Source: Hyphomonadaceae bacterium UBA5336
GTDB taxonomy: Bacteria; Pseudomonadota; Alphaproteobacteria; Caulobacterales; Hyphomonadaceae
Direction of reading: 5' to 3'
Assembly (NCBI GenBank): GCA_002408125.1
Contig: DHQO01000042.1
Location: 62,001 to 126,000 of the forward strand
Length of the DNA stretch: 64,000 bases
Shown here: in pieces, positions 24,217 through 33,115 of the stretch
How positions within the stretch are numbered: position 1 is the stretch's first letter
Layout: each line of letters starts with the position of its first letter
The notes under the pieces: model-generated
Seen by the model: only the letters and a program-made list of their open reading frames with translations
Told to the model about the DNA's origin: nothing
Database searches by the model: none
Position numbers and translations under genes: made by a program

Positions 24217-25602
24217 CTAGCGCCACTGCGCGCCGGTGATCATCCATTGCGGTTTGAACTCCCCCCAGTCGGGGAAATACAGGTAGACCTGCTTCTGGAT
24301 GAGGTCGACGCGCATGCGCGCGCCGCGGCCGTCATCGGTCAGCTCCATGAAGTGCTGGTCTTCATGGACCTTGGTCCAGATATAACCGGTCTGCCGGTTT
24401 GATGGCATCTCGACTTCCACCCAGGTTTCGGGCGGGCCGGCACTGAGGCGTTCGAACCGCAGGTCCGGGCCGAACATGAAGGAGCGGAAGTCGGCAATGC
24501 GCGGCGTGCTGCCGGGCAGCTTTGAGGCCGCCGTGATCTCGCCGACATTCCGGTAATTGTCGTTCTGCAGCATTTTCACCTGGCGCAGGTGAAGATCGAT
24601 GGCGAGCTGCAGGTCGCTGCCGACCGCGTGCAGATAAACCGACCACTCGTCACGGCCGACTTCCTGGAAGGTCTGCCTCGGCAGGCCATCGTCGCCCATG
24701 ATCACCCAGAACCCGTCGCGCAGGAAATGCAGGGGTTCATTGTTCCAGGTCACCGACATCACATTCCCGCCGTTGATGCCGGGGAAATGCGCCTGTGGCT
24801 CGGGCTGTGGTTGGGGCTGAGGCTGAGGCTCAGGTTCGGGCTCGGGTTGAGGTTCCGCTTCAGGTTCAGGCTCGGGCTGAGGTGCGGGCGCATCGGGTGC
24901 GGGATCGGTATCGGTCTGGGGCTGGAGGGCGGGCTCCGACGGCTCCTCAATGACGATCACACCCGACCCGGTCGATCCTGAAAACAAGTCATTGGCAACG
25001 GCATAGTAAAGCCCCCCGCCAACAATCAGGATGGCCGCAGCAGCGCCGATCAGCAGGCCGGCCTTGCCCCCCTTCCCGCTGCCGGCGACCGCGTTCTTGT
25101 CGCGGTTTTCCAGTGCCGCGCCGGGGGTTGCCAGCGTCACGGCCGGGGAATCGCCGATCCGGCCGCCACCGCTGGGCATGGAGATGGAAACCGGCGGCGC
25201 GGCGCCCGGCTGGCGCCCGACCAGATGGGCCACGGCATCCACCGTGTGTTGCCATTCGATCTGGCTGGTATCGCCCTCCCACCCGATCAGGCGCGCAGCC
25301 TCGATCTGGCCGAAACCATAGGGCGGCATGACATTGTCGATCAGGATCGGCAGGAGAACCCGGCGCTGCTGGCCAGCATCGGCCTCATCGAGCACCCACT
25401 GGGATTCGATCGACTTCTGCGACCACACCACGATCACGCATTTGGCGGTCTGCAGCGCGGCGCCGATCACCTCGCGATAGGTCCGCCCGGGAGGAATGCG
25501 GTGGTCCCACCAGACCTCGTATCCGGCCTGGGCGAGCGCCTCTGCAATGAGGCGTACGCGATCCACGTCCTCTTTCTTGTAACTGATGAAAACTTCGGTC
25601 AT
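24217..25602 (-). CDS. TIR-domain protein with transmembrane helix, P/E/Q repeat and unknown C-terminal domain
   Basis: A 461-residue protein. Residues 1 to about 130 form a TIR domain (VFISYKKEDVDRVRLIAEAL, YEVWWD) with Glu73 in QWVLDEADAG at the place of the catalytic Glu of NAD-cleaving TIR enzymes. One membrane helix lies at about 181-203, a Pro/Glu/Gln dipeptide repeat at 239-270, and a domain of about 185 residues without a recognised family follows, probably on the other side of the membrane. GGAGGG precedes the ATG at 25602. It is monocistronic and convergent with pirin. Signalling or defence is possible but there are no defence neighbours. Confidence 0.87.
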   Translation of the reverse strand: MTEVFISYKKEDVDRVRLIAEALAQAGYEVWWDHRIPPGRTYREVIGAALQTAKCVIVVWSQKSIESQWVLDEADAGQQRRVLLPILIDNVMPPYGFGQIEAARLIGWEGDTSQIEWQHTVDAVAHLVGRQPGAAPPVSISMPSGGGRIGDSPAVTLATPGAALENRDKNAVAGSGKGGKAGLLIGAAAAILIVGGGLYYAVANDLFSGSTGSGVIVIEEPSEPALQPQTDTDPAPDAPAPQPEPEPEAEPQPEPEPEPQPQPQPQPEPQAHFPGINGGNVMSVTWNNEPLHFLRDGFWVIMGDDGLPRQTFQEVGRDEWSVYLHAVGSDLQLAIDLHLRQVKMLQNDNYRNVGEITAASKLPGSTPRIADFRSFMFGPDLRFERLSAGPPETWVEVEMPSNRQTGYIWTKVHEDQHFMELTDDGRGARMRVDLIQKQVYLYFPDWGEFKPQWMITGAQWR

Positions 25603-25734
25603 GGAATCCCTCCCCGGCGCGCGACGATGCACCAGCACGCCGAGTAAATCCAGTGACTTACAGCCACGCCTGCTTGATGGCCGAGCGCCGGGACGATAAC
25701 ACCGCTGGCAGACGCAATCCGATCAGAGAGCCCC

Positions 25735-27492
25735 ATGTACAAGTCCCTCAGCGCGCTCAGTGCCATTCTCCTGCTCGCCGCCTGCGCAGGCGACACCGCA
25801 GCCCCTGCCGATCAGACCTCAGGCTCTGCCGAAAGCGAGGCAACCGCCCACCTGCTCCTGCCCCTTCCCGAGGCCACCAGCCCGGAAATCACCGAGGAAG
25901 ACCTGGCGGTGCGCATCGAGGCCCTGGCCGACGATGCGTTCGAGGGCCGCGGCCCCGGCAGCGAGACTGGCGAAAAGGCGGCGGAATGGATCGCTGCAGA
26001 GATGGAACGCATCGGGCTGGAGCCGGGCGGCGAGAATGGCACCTGGTACCAGACCGTCGGCATGGTCGAACAAAGCATCGACGAGACCTCATCGAGCCTG
26101 ACCTTCTCCGGCGGCAATTCCGGGCGCGACTTCCCGACAACGCTCAAGGAAGACTCCGTGATCTGGACCAAGCATCAGGACCAGACCGATATCTCCTTCC
26201 AAGACTCCGAAATGGTCTTTGTCGGCTATGGCGTCGTCGCGCCGGAATATGGCTGGGACGACTATGCCGGCCTGGATGTCGAGGGAAAGACGGTTGTCAT
26301 GCTGGTCAACGATCCCGGCTTCGCGACCGAGGATCCCGAGCTCTTCAAGGGCAAGGCGATGACCTATTATGGCCGCTGGACCTACAAATATGAGGAAGCC
26401 GCGCGTCAGGGCGCCACGGCGGCCATCGTGGTGCACGAGACCGCCCCGGCCGCCTATGGCTGGGACGTGGTGGCAAATTCGTGGACCGGCGCGCAAGCTG
26501 ATCTCGTGCGCGCCAATGGCGGGGCCGACCGTGCCCTGCTGGAAGGCTGGATCACGGTCGAGACCGCGCGCAAGCTCTTCGCCGAAGCCGATCTCGATTT
26601 CGAGGAGATGAAGTTCGAGGCCAGGCAGCGCGGCTTTACCCCGATCGACATGGGCGGGCTGACCGCCCGCGGCGAGATCCACCAGACCGTCACCGAGGCG
26701 ACCTCGCGCAATGTGATCGGCGTCCTGCCGGGCACCGAAGCGCCCGATGAGTACATGCTGTTCACTGCTCACTGGGACCATCTCGGCAAGAAGTCCGAAG
26801 AACGCACCGGTGCGGCAGGCGAGGATTTCTACCGCGACGACATCTTCAATGGCGCGGTAGACAATGCCACCGGCTCTGCGGCCCTGCTCGACATCGCCGA
26901 AGCCATGGCCGCCTCAGAGCATCCTCGCTCGGTGCTTTTCCTGTCAGTGACGCTGGAAGAATCCGGCCTGCTCGGCTCGGCCTATTATGCCGAGAACCCG
27001 ACCGTACCGATGAACCAGATCGTGGCCGGCATCAATATGGACGGCATGCTGCCCCTGGGCCGCTCGAAGGATATGGTGGTCGTGGGCTATGGCGCCTCGC
27101 AGCTGGAAGATCGCCTGGCCGCCGTGCTGGAAACCCAGGACCGCGTGATTCAGCCCGATCCGAACCCGCAGGCGGGCTATTTCTACCGCTCCGACCATGT
27201 CTCCTTTGCCAAAGAGGGCGTGCCCATGCTCTATGCCGATGGTGGTCAGGACCTCCTGGAGGGCGGTGAAGCTGCCGGCAGGGCCGCGGCCGAGGTCTAT
27301 ACCGTGCAGCGCTATCACAAGCCGATGGACGAATATTCCGCGAGCTGGGACCTGTCGGGCATGGTCGAGGATATCACCGCGCTCTACACGGTCGGCCGCG
27401 ATATCGCCGATTCCGCCGACTGGCCGGAATGGTATGACGGCAACGAGTTCAAGGCGATCCGCGAAGCCTCGCTCGCCGAGGCCGGGGAGTAG
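25735..27492 (+). CDS. M28 family metallopeptidase lipoprotein with PA-like insert
   Basis: A 585-residue zinc aminopeptidase-type protein, exported as a lipoprotein (SAILLLAAC). The catalytic half contains FTAHWDHLG, GAVDNATGSAALL, LEESGLLGS and YRSDHVSFAKEGVP, giving the zinc ligands and the catalytic Glu of family M28. Between the signal and the catalytic part is a PA-type insert (about residues 140-260, VGYGVVAPEYGWDDYAGLDVEGKTVV). It ends 3 bases before the TTG start of rlmJ. It probably degrades peptides in the periplasm. Confidence 0.94.
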   Translation: MYKSLSALSAILLLAACAGDTAAPADQTSGSAESEATAHLLLPLPEATSPEITEEDLAVRIEALADDAFEGRGPGSETGEKAAEWIAAEMERIGLEPGGENGTWYQTVGMVEQSIDETSSSLTFSGGNSGRDFPTTLKEDSVIWTKHQDQTDISFQDSEMVFVGYGVVAPEYGWDDYAGLDVEGKTVVMLVNDPGFATEDPELFKGKAMTYYGRWTYKYEEAARQGATAAIVVHETAPAAYGWDVVANSWTGAQADLVRANGGADRALLEGWITVETARKLFAEADLDFEEMKFEARQRGFTPIDMGGLTARGEIHQTVTEATSRNVIGVLPGTEAPDEYMLFTAHWDHLGKKSEERTGAAGEDFYRDDIFNGAVDNATGSAALLDIAEAMAASEHPRSVLFLSVTLEESGLLGSAYYAENPTVPMNQIVAGINMDGMLPLGRSKDMVVVGYGASQLEDRLAAVLETQDRVIQPDPNPQAGYFYRSDHVSFAKEGVPMLYADGGQDLLEGGEAAGRAAAEVYTVQRYHKPMDEYSASWDLSGMVEDITALYTVGRDIADSADWPEWYDGNEFKAIREASLAEAGE

Positions 27493-27495
27493 GCC

Positions 27496-28284
27496 TTGCT
27501 CAGCTACCAGCACGGCTTTCACGCGGGCAATCGCGCCGATGTGCTCAAGCATGCCGTGCTGGACCTGATCCTGCGCGATCTCGCTGAACAGGGCCGCCCC
27601 GTCCTGCATGTGGAAACCCATTCCGGCCGGGGCGTCTATGACCTGACAGGTGAACAGTCACGCAAGACCGGCGAGGCCGATGAGGGCGTGCTCGACCTGT
27701 TCAAGGCCGATACGCCGCTGCCCGAGCTTTCTGACTGGCTCGACCTGATGCGTGCCCAGTCCAAGAAGGCCTATCCCGGCTCGCCCAAACTGGCCGCGCT
27801 GCGGCTGGGCGATCTGGGGCGGTTCATCCTGTTCGAAAAGCACCCGGCGGAATTCGATGCGCTCACCGCCGCCTTCGAGGGCGACAGGCGGGTGCAGATC
27901 AAGAAGGCCGATGGCTATTCCGGCGCGCTGAAGCTGCAGCCGCGCAGGGGCGAACAGATGCTGGTCTTCTCCGATCCGAGCTATGAGACCATGGACGATA
28001 TGGAGGCCCTCGCCGAATGGACCCCGCGCGCCCTGGCCCGCTGGCCCAAGGCCATCGTCGCGGTCTGGCTGCCCCTGTTCAAGGATGAGCGCGAGGCCGA
28101 GTTCGGCGCCTTCCTCTCAAGCCTGGAGAGCGGCATTGTTGCCGGGGCGCGCTGGCCGGCGCCCGAGGACAAGGACACCGCGCTGGCCGGTTCCGCGCTG
28201 ATCGCCTTCCGCGTGCCCCCCCGCCTGCGCAAGGCCGCCGGTGACACGGCACAGGCGCTGGAAACCTACTGGATGGGTGGCTGA
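27496..28284 (+). CDS. rlmJ: 23S rRNA (adenine(2030)-N(6))-methyltransferase
   Basis: A 262-residue RlmJ-type methyltransferase that modifies A2030 of 23S rRNA. LSYQHGFHAGNRADVLKHAVL is the diagnostic N-terminus; the start codon is TTG, confirmed because this is the exact family beginning. FSDPSYE carries the catalytic DP-Y motif expected of N6-adenine methyltransferases. It is closely coupled to the M28 peptidase gene upstream. Confidence 0.95.
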   Translation: MLSYQHGFHAGNRADVLKHAVLDLILRDLAEQGRPVLHVETHSGRGVYDLTGEQSRKTGEADEGVLDLFKADTPLPELSDWLDLMRAQSKKAYPGSPKLAALRLGDLGRFILFEKHPAEFDALTAAFEGDRRVQIKKADGYSGALKLQPRRGEQMLVFSDPSYETMDDMEALAEWTPRALARWPKAIVAVWLPLFKDEREAEFGAFLSSLESGIVAGARWPAPEDKDTALAGSALIAFRVPPRLRKAAGDTAQALETYWMGG

Positions 28285-28293
28285 CGGCAGGCC

Positions 28294-30003
28294 TTAAGCG
28301 ACGCGGGTGAGGCGACCCGTGCCGGCGTGGTCTTCGCCATCGGCCGATTTGCTCGTCGGGATGTGGGCGCTGGCCGGCAGCGTCACGGAGGCCGTGACAC
28401 CCGCGCCGGGACGGCTGGCCAGTTGCATCGAGCCACCATGCAGCTTCACCAGTTCGCGCGCCAGGGTGAGGCCAAGGCCGGTACCGGAGAACTCCCCGCC
28501 TGTCGCCTCCCCGCTCTGGTAGAAAGGCTCGAACACGCGCTCCAGCTCATCGGCGGCGATGCCCGGGCCGAAGTCACGCACCGTGATGATGACGCCTTCT
28601 TCCTCGCGCAGGAAGGCGCGGATCACCAGGCGCGGCGGGTTGCCGCCGAACTTGATGCCGTTGGAGATAATGCTCATCAGCACGCGGCGGAAGGCGGCCT
28701 CGTCGACGACGATATCACCGACATTGCGGGCCACCGAAATGTCGATGCCGCTGAGATCGGTCACGCCGTGGAACTGAGCCGACAGGCCGACCGCCTTGGT
28801 CAGCAGCTCGCGCACATCATAGGGCTGCGGATCGTGGATATAGCGGTCCGAGCCGACCTGCGAGAATTCGATGATGTCGTTGATCACCGTCAGCAGGTGC
28901 TCGCCGGCATTCAGGATGGAATCGGCATACTGGCGCATCTCGCTGGCCGTCACCACGATCTTGGAATCCGAAGACATGATCTGCGAGAAGCCGTTGATGA
29001 TATTCAGCGGCGCGCGCAATTCCTGGCTCATTGTGTTCAGGAAACGCGCTTTCGCCGCGTCGGCTTCCTCAGCCTCGCGACGGGCGGCGATCAACTGGTG
29101 CTCGCGGTGTTTCAGGCGCGAGACATCCTTGTGAATACTCACCGTTCGCCCGTCTGCCGTGGGCATGATCGACCTGAGCACCCATGTTCCCTCACCGACC
29201 CTGTGGCCCCTGCCATCGCTGCCATCATCCAGGCCGACGCCATCGGGGAACCATTGGCGATACTTGGAGTTCGCCATGGTGATGCGACCGTCCTTGTCAT
29301 AGACGGCAAAGCCATCGTCGATCGACTCGATCGCATCGAACAGGTTGCGGCGGGCATCCTTGGCATCCGACCAGGAGCGCACATTCTCCTTCAGCTGCGC
29401 CTCACTCTGGAAGCCGCCAAGCACGAGGGCCAGGATCAGGATGAAGACCAGTGTCGAGGTCATCACGCTGATTGTGGAGTCCTGGAACATGAAGAAAACC
29501 GAATTGGTGACCAGGCATGGCAGGGCAAACCGCAGTGCGATCCGCGGCCCGGATGAAGTCAGGGCAAAGAATCCCGTGGCCATCCCGATGACCACGAGGA
29601 AGACGAAGAAGCTAGACAGCAGGCCGGCGTCACGGGTCAGGAAGACAGAGCTGCCCCACAGCGTACCGAGGATCAACCCTGACAGCTCGGCGCGTTTGAG
29701 GTAACGTCCGGAAACATGCTTGGGCAGGGTGCGTCCGCGCGCCTGCGCATACATGTAGAACAGGAACACCGCCGAGATCAGGACCAGGGCGTACCAGATC
29801 CAGGCATAGATCGACGGCGCCGACATCAGAACGATACCGAAGATGGATGTGCCGTTCGCGATACTCACACCGCCGGCGAGCGCCGAGATGCTGGACAGCT
29901 GGCGCTGCTGTTCCCGCAGGACCGCATTGTTCGATTCAATGCGGCTTCGCGTCAGTGGCGCGAAGCAACTGATGAAATCGCTGAACGGGGAAAATGCGGA
30001 CAT
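28294..30003 (-). CDS. Membrane histidine kinase-like protein lacking the phosphoacceptor His
   Basis: A 569-residue protein with about six membrane helices (residues 50-200), a PAS-like region (220-300), a HisKA-like helix pair and a C-terminal HATPase. The H-box reads FLNTMSQELRAPLN: Gln327 (codon CAG, 29025-29023) stands where the autophosphorylated His should be. The ATPase part looks intact, with the N-box (SIISNGIKFGG), G1 (DFGPGIA) and G2 (GTGLGL). It may act as a pseudokinase, phosphatase or partner of another kinase. It has no response regulator neighbour and is divergent from the FAD oxidoreductase gene. Confidence 0.9.
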   Translation of the reverse strand: MSAFSPFSDFISCFAPLTRSRIESNNAVLREQQRQLSSISALAGGVSIANGTSIFGIVLMSAPSIYAWIWYALVLISAVFLFYMYAQARGRTLPKHVSGRYLKRAELSGLILGTLWGSSVFLTRDAGLLSSFFVFLVVIGMATGFFALTSSGPRIALRFALPCLVTNSVFFMFQDSTISVMTSTLVFILILALVLGGFQSEAQLKENVRSWSDAKDARRNLFDAIESIDDGFAVYDKDGRITMANSKYRQWFPDGVGLDDGSDGRGHRVGEGTWVLRSIMPTADGRTVSIHKDVSRLKHREHQLIAARREAEEADAAKARFLNTMSQELRAPLNIINGFSQIMSSDSKIVVTASEMRQYADSILNAGEHLLTVINDIIEFSQVGSDRYIHDPQPYDVRELLTKAVGLSAQFHGVTDLSGIDISVARNVGDIVVDEAAFRRVLMSIISNGIKFGGNPPRLVIRAFLREEEGVIITVRDFGPGIAADELERVFEPFYQSGEATGGEFSGTGLGLTLARELVKLHGGSMQLASRPGAGVTASVTLPASAHIPTSKSADGEDHAGTGRLTRVA

Positions 30004-30152
30004 GTACGTCCTATAGGTGAGCCGACTTAATATTCCGGCGAACAGAAAGATAAAAGTTTACCTATCTGCCAGTAAGGTCTCGGCAAGGTTTATGAACTGC
30101 AATAGAGCTGAGGTATTCGTGCGTAGTACACGTAGTAAGGAAAGCAGGTCGC

Positions 30153-31436
30153 GTGTCTAGGATTGCCGTCGTGGGCGGAGGGCCGAGCGGGCTCAGCCTC
30201 GCCAAGCTCCTGACGGAGCAAGGTGCCCGGGATATTACCATTTTCGAGGCCGGAGAGCGCCCGGGCGGGAAGTCCTGGACACTCTACGATGGCGCCGCCG
30301 TGGCCGAAATGGGAACCTGCTACACCACCCTCTCGCACTGGGTGGTAAAACGCTGGATGCGCGAGAAGGGAATACACCTGGAGCGCAATGGCAAGGTGCT
30401 GTTCGACGGCACCAACTTCATGAAATACGTTAATCAGGGCGGGGGTCCGCCCTTCGCCATCCAGGCCCTCAGATATTTCTGGGATGGCGCCAGCCTGCGG
30501 CGCCGCCTGGCCGCGCCAAATCCGAGCCAGGAGACCATTGACGAGGCGGCCATGTCGATCCTCGACTGGCTGCGTGCGCGCAAGCTGCCCAAGGTGGAGA
30601 TGTTCCTGCACCGGATCATCACCATCATGGGCTATGGCTTCCTGGACGAGACCCCGGCGGTGCAGGCCCACCGCTGGTGCGATATCGTTCTGTTCGTCTC
30701 CGGGGCGCTGAACCAGCTGCATATGCCGGTCGAGGGCTGGTCGGAGTTCTGGCGCAGGCTCGCCGAAGACCTGGATGTGCGTCTCAATTGCCCGGTCCAG
30801 CATATCGAGCGCGGCAATGATACAATATGGATCACCTCGCCGGAAGGGCGCGAACAGTTCGACTGGGTGGTCTGCGCCATGCCGCTGGATGAGTTCGCAC
30901 CGTTGGTGGAAACGCCCACCGACGCGGAGAGTTTCGTGAACCAGTCCGTGCAGTGGCAGGGCTATTCCACGGCGCTGATCGCTTCGGACAACTGGTTCGA
31001 GGACTGGCATGTGGAAGGCTACAGCGACACGGTCGTTCCCGGCGCGCGGCTCGGCCGCCTGGTCGGGGCGCGGCGCGAGACCTATGAAGCCGATCTCGGC
31101 GGGCACCTCTATGTCACCGGACAGCTCTCACGCGGCCTGACGAATGACGAACTTCGCGAAATCGCCGTGGCCGAGCTGGAAGCCAGGGGCGTGAACGTCA
31201 CCAACTTCGTGTTGCAGAAAAACTGGAAATACTTTGCGCAATACTCCATGGAAGCTGTCCGCAACGGTTTGCTGGGAGTGATGCGCAATATGCAGGGGCA
31301 GCAGAATACCTGGTATACGGGCTCGACCTTTTCCTTCGAAGCGGTCTCCCATATTTCCAATTTCAATGTCCGCCTGGCCAAGCAGATGGTCGCCACGTCG
31401 ACCTCCATGCCTGCATCCAGGCAGCAGCCGCAATGA
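30153..31436 (+). CDS. FAD-dependent oxidoreductase of the amine oxidase/phytoene desaturase type
   Basis: A 427-residue flavoprotein. SRIAVVGGGPSGLSLAKLL with FEAGERPGGKSW is a Rossmann dinucleotide-binding motif plus the second FAD motif of the FAD/NAD(P)-binding superfamily. The rest follows the amine oxidase/FAD-dependent layout, but the substrate is unclear. The start is GTG at 30153 with AGGAAAGCAGG upstream. It overlaps by 4 bases a thioesterase-like gene, suggesting lipid or polyketide-type metabolism. Confidence 0.83.
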   Translation: MSRIAVVGGGPSGLSLAKLLTEQGARDITIFEAGERPGGKSWTLYDGAAVAEMGTCYTTLSHWVVKRWMREKGIHLERNGKVLFDGTNFMKYVNQGGGPPFAIQALRYFWDGASLRRRLAAPNPSQETIDEAAMSILDWLRARKLPKVEMFLHRIITIMGYGFLDETPAVQAHRWCDIVLFVSGALNQLHMPVEGWSEFWRRLAEDLDVRLNCPVQHIERGNDTIWITSPEGREQFDWVVCAMPLDEFAPLVETPTDAESFVNQSVQWQGYSTALIASDNWFEDWHVEGYSDTVVPGARLGRLVGARRETYEADLGGHLYVTGQLSRGLTNDELREIAVAELEARGVNVTNFVLQKNWKYFAQYSMEAVRNGLLGVMRNMQGQQNTWYTGSTFSFEAVSHISNFNVRLAKQMVATSTSMPASRQQPQ

Positions 31437-31987
31437 ACCTGTTCTTCCGACTGATCATCCTGATCATCCGCAATCTCACCGTCGCAAAGCCGATCGATTA
31501 TCTCGAGCCGGCGACACTGAAGTTCAAAGTCTGGATCACCGACCAGGATGCCTTCCAGCACATGAACAATGCCATCTACATGTCGATTGCCGACCTGGCG
31601 GTGATAGATCTGTTGATGCGCACGGGCGTGGCCAAGAACATGCGCAAGAACGGCATCTCCCCGGTCGTGGTCCACAAGAGCTGTACTTACCTGAAAATGC
31701 TCAAGTTTCCTCAGGCCTATGAGGTCCGCAGCCGGTTCACCGCCTGGGACGGATCCTACATCTTTTTCGAGCATCTCTTTGAGCGGAACGGCAAGCTGCA
31801 TGCGCGCGCCGTGACGGTCGGGCGCCTGGTCGGCCGGCGCGGCAAGCACCCCACGGTGCAGGAAGCCATGGAAACGCTCGGCTGGGAGAACGTGCCGGAA
31901 AGCCCCCCGCTTACCGAAGACGAACAGCGCCTGCTGGCCGCCATCCGCGCCGAACGGGCTGCCACCAAGTCGGCACCCGAAGCCTAG
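31433..31987 (+). CDS. Thioesterase-like protein, hotdog fold
   Basis: A 184-residue protein whose core, FKVWITDQDAFQHMNNAIYMSIADLAVIDLL, is the hotdog-fold 4HBT motif with Asp-x-x-x-H-x-N, as in acyl-CoA thioesterases. The N-terminal helix is hydrophobic (LFFRLIILIIRNL), so it may be membrane-associated, as in THEM6-like proteins. The ATG overlaps the oxidoreductase stop. Its acyl substrate is unknown. Confidence 0.84.
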   Translation: MNLFFRLIILIIRNLTVAKPIDYLEPATLKFKVWITDQDAFQHMNNAIYMSIADLAVIDLLMRTGVAKNMRKNGISPVVVHKSCTYLKMLKFPQAYEVRSRFTAWDGSYIFFEHLFERNGKLHARAVTVGRLVGRRGKHPTVQEAMETLGWENVPESPPLTEDEQRLLAAIRAERAATKSAPEA

Positions 31988-32463
31988 CGCCCGCCAGCAC
32001 CAGGCTTGCCGCTCGGCCCGCGATCGCCGAACCACCAGAGCGTTGCAGCTGTCGCAGCGAATGTCGCCGTCTCGGTGATCTCGGCCCGCCCGGCAAGGTC
32101 GGCCTGGAAGAAGATCGCCGCGGAGATCAGCCAGAGCAGAAAGGTCAGCACCGGGCGCGTGAGCCCGCGCACCGCGTCGACCCATTTATAGGAAGACGCG
32201 ATGGCCGCCTCTGCCGCCATGGAGGCCGAGAGCCCTTCCCAGCTGCCGCGTGTATCCGTCAGCGCCAGCTCGGCCTCGGTCTCCTGCGCGTCGGCGCGCA
32301 TCTGCAGCTCCAGAAGCGCCGATTCATGGCCCCAGCGAGCCCGCTCATGCGCCTGCTCCTGCCGGCGCTCGAAAAAGGCCGCGGTCCGGCCCAGCGCCGT
32401 ACCGAGCAGGCCGAATATCCCGCCCCCCGCCGCGCTGGCGGCCACTCCCATCAGGTCTGCCAT
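31984..32463 (-). CDS. GTA-type three-helix holin
   Basis: A 159-residue membrane protein. Residues about 9-28 and 105-123 (VLTFLLWLISAAIFFQADL) and 130-147 (TATFAATAATLWWFGDR) are hydrophobic, separated by a charged amphipathic region. The order and the RPVLTFLLW and LWWFGDR stretches match the family described as a three-TM holin for gene transfer agent release (Pfam GTA_holin_3TM). Holins let endolysins reach the cell wall during lysis. Its start overlaps the 3' end of the peptidase gene upstream by 13 bases. It converges on the thioesterase gene. Confidence 0.85.
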   Translation of the reverse strand: MADLMGVAASAAGGGIFGLLGTALGRTAAFFERRQEQAHERARWGHESALLELQMRADAQETEAELALTDTRGSWEGLSASMAAEAAIASSYKWVDAVRGLTRPVLTFLLWLISAAIFFQADLAGRAEITETATFAATAATLWWFGDRGPSGKPGAGGR

Positions 32464-32894
32464 AGAGGTTCGCTCCCGCGATAGAACCAGCGCGCCGGAC
32501 GCGCGCGCCGGTCGAGATGAAGGAAGGTCCGGGCAAGGCCGAGCCCCGTGAAGCCGAGCAAAACTGCGGTCTCCAGCAGGGCTTGGCGGTCATGTCCGGC
32601 AAGGGCGATGTCCACCGCCAGACGCTTGTGCTGGCTTGCCGGCGCGCCGCCGACGGCCGCGTTCCACAGCGCGCAACGGTGGCCCGAGGTGATGACAAGC
32701 GCCCTGCCCGCCCGCCCGCGCAAAGCCTCCAGCGCATCCAGGAAGTCCGGATCGTGCCAGTACTCGCCGGCGCAGAACCGGCCGCTACAGCGGCAGGCCA
32801 GCTCACGGATGCTGAAATGCGGCCAGCGCCAGTCTGCGATTCGGCTGATTGCGGCGGATCTGTCGGCGAACAACATGCCGGCCAGTCTGGGCAT
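32451..32894 (-). CDS. M15-type peptidoglycan endopeptidase, probable GTA endolysin
   Basis: A 147-residue M15A peptidase. SGHRCALWNAAVGGAPASQHKR followed by AVDIA, and TFLHLD near the C-terminus, supply the zinc ligands His89, Asp95 and His126. Small proteins of this type cut peptide crosslinks in peptidoglycan and serve phages and GTAs as endolysins. No signal peptide is visible, so it would need the adjacent holin. It sits directly upstream of the holin gene and downstream of a 57-residue membrane protein. Confidence 0.85.
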   Translation of the reverse strand: MPRLAGMLFADRSAAISRIADWRWPHFSIRELACRCSGRFCAGEYWHDPDFLDALEALRGRAGRALVITSGHRCALWNAAVGGAPASQHKRLAVDIALAGHDRQALLETAVLLGFTGLGLARTFLHLDRRARPARWFYRGSEPLWQT

Positions 32895-32936
32895 GGCTCA
32901 GGCCGGTCGGATAGGTGCCGGTTTATCCGGCGGACG

Positions 32937-33110
32937 TCAGTCTTCCTGCTTGCCCATGGCCGCGAGCACGGCGGAAATGGCAAAGCCCGCGCCGGCGACG
33001 ATATAATTCATCGCCATGCGCGAACCGGGCTCGACCTGAAAATAGGTATAGACGGCCAGCACAATCGACACCGTGATCAGGATGATGATTGCGATGTGCC
33101 GACCGTTCAT
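32937..33110 (-). CDS. 57-residue membrane protein in the lysis module
   Basis: A short frame of two hydrophobic segments (HIAIIILITVSIVLAVYTYF and MNYIVAGAGFAISAVLAAMG) with charged ends, starting with MNGRH and ending KQED. AGAGG lies a few bases before the ATG. It is co-directional with the peptidase and holin genes, 42 bases upstream of the peptidase. No family is recognised; it could be a second small holin, a regulator of lysis or an unrelated membrane peptide. Confidence 0.65.
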   Translation of the reverse strand: MNGRHIAIIILITVSIVLAVYTYFQVEPGSRMAMNYIVAGAGFAISAVLAAMGKQED

Positions 33111-33115
33111 GACCT

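Noticed and set aside
24793..24888. Short tandem repeat inside the TIR gene as possible CRISPR or microsatellite
   Set aside because: It is in frame and encodes a Pro/Glu/Gln spacer; there are no unique spacers, so it is coding repeat.
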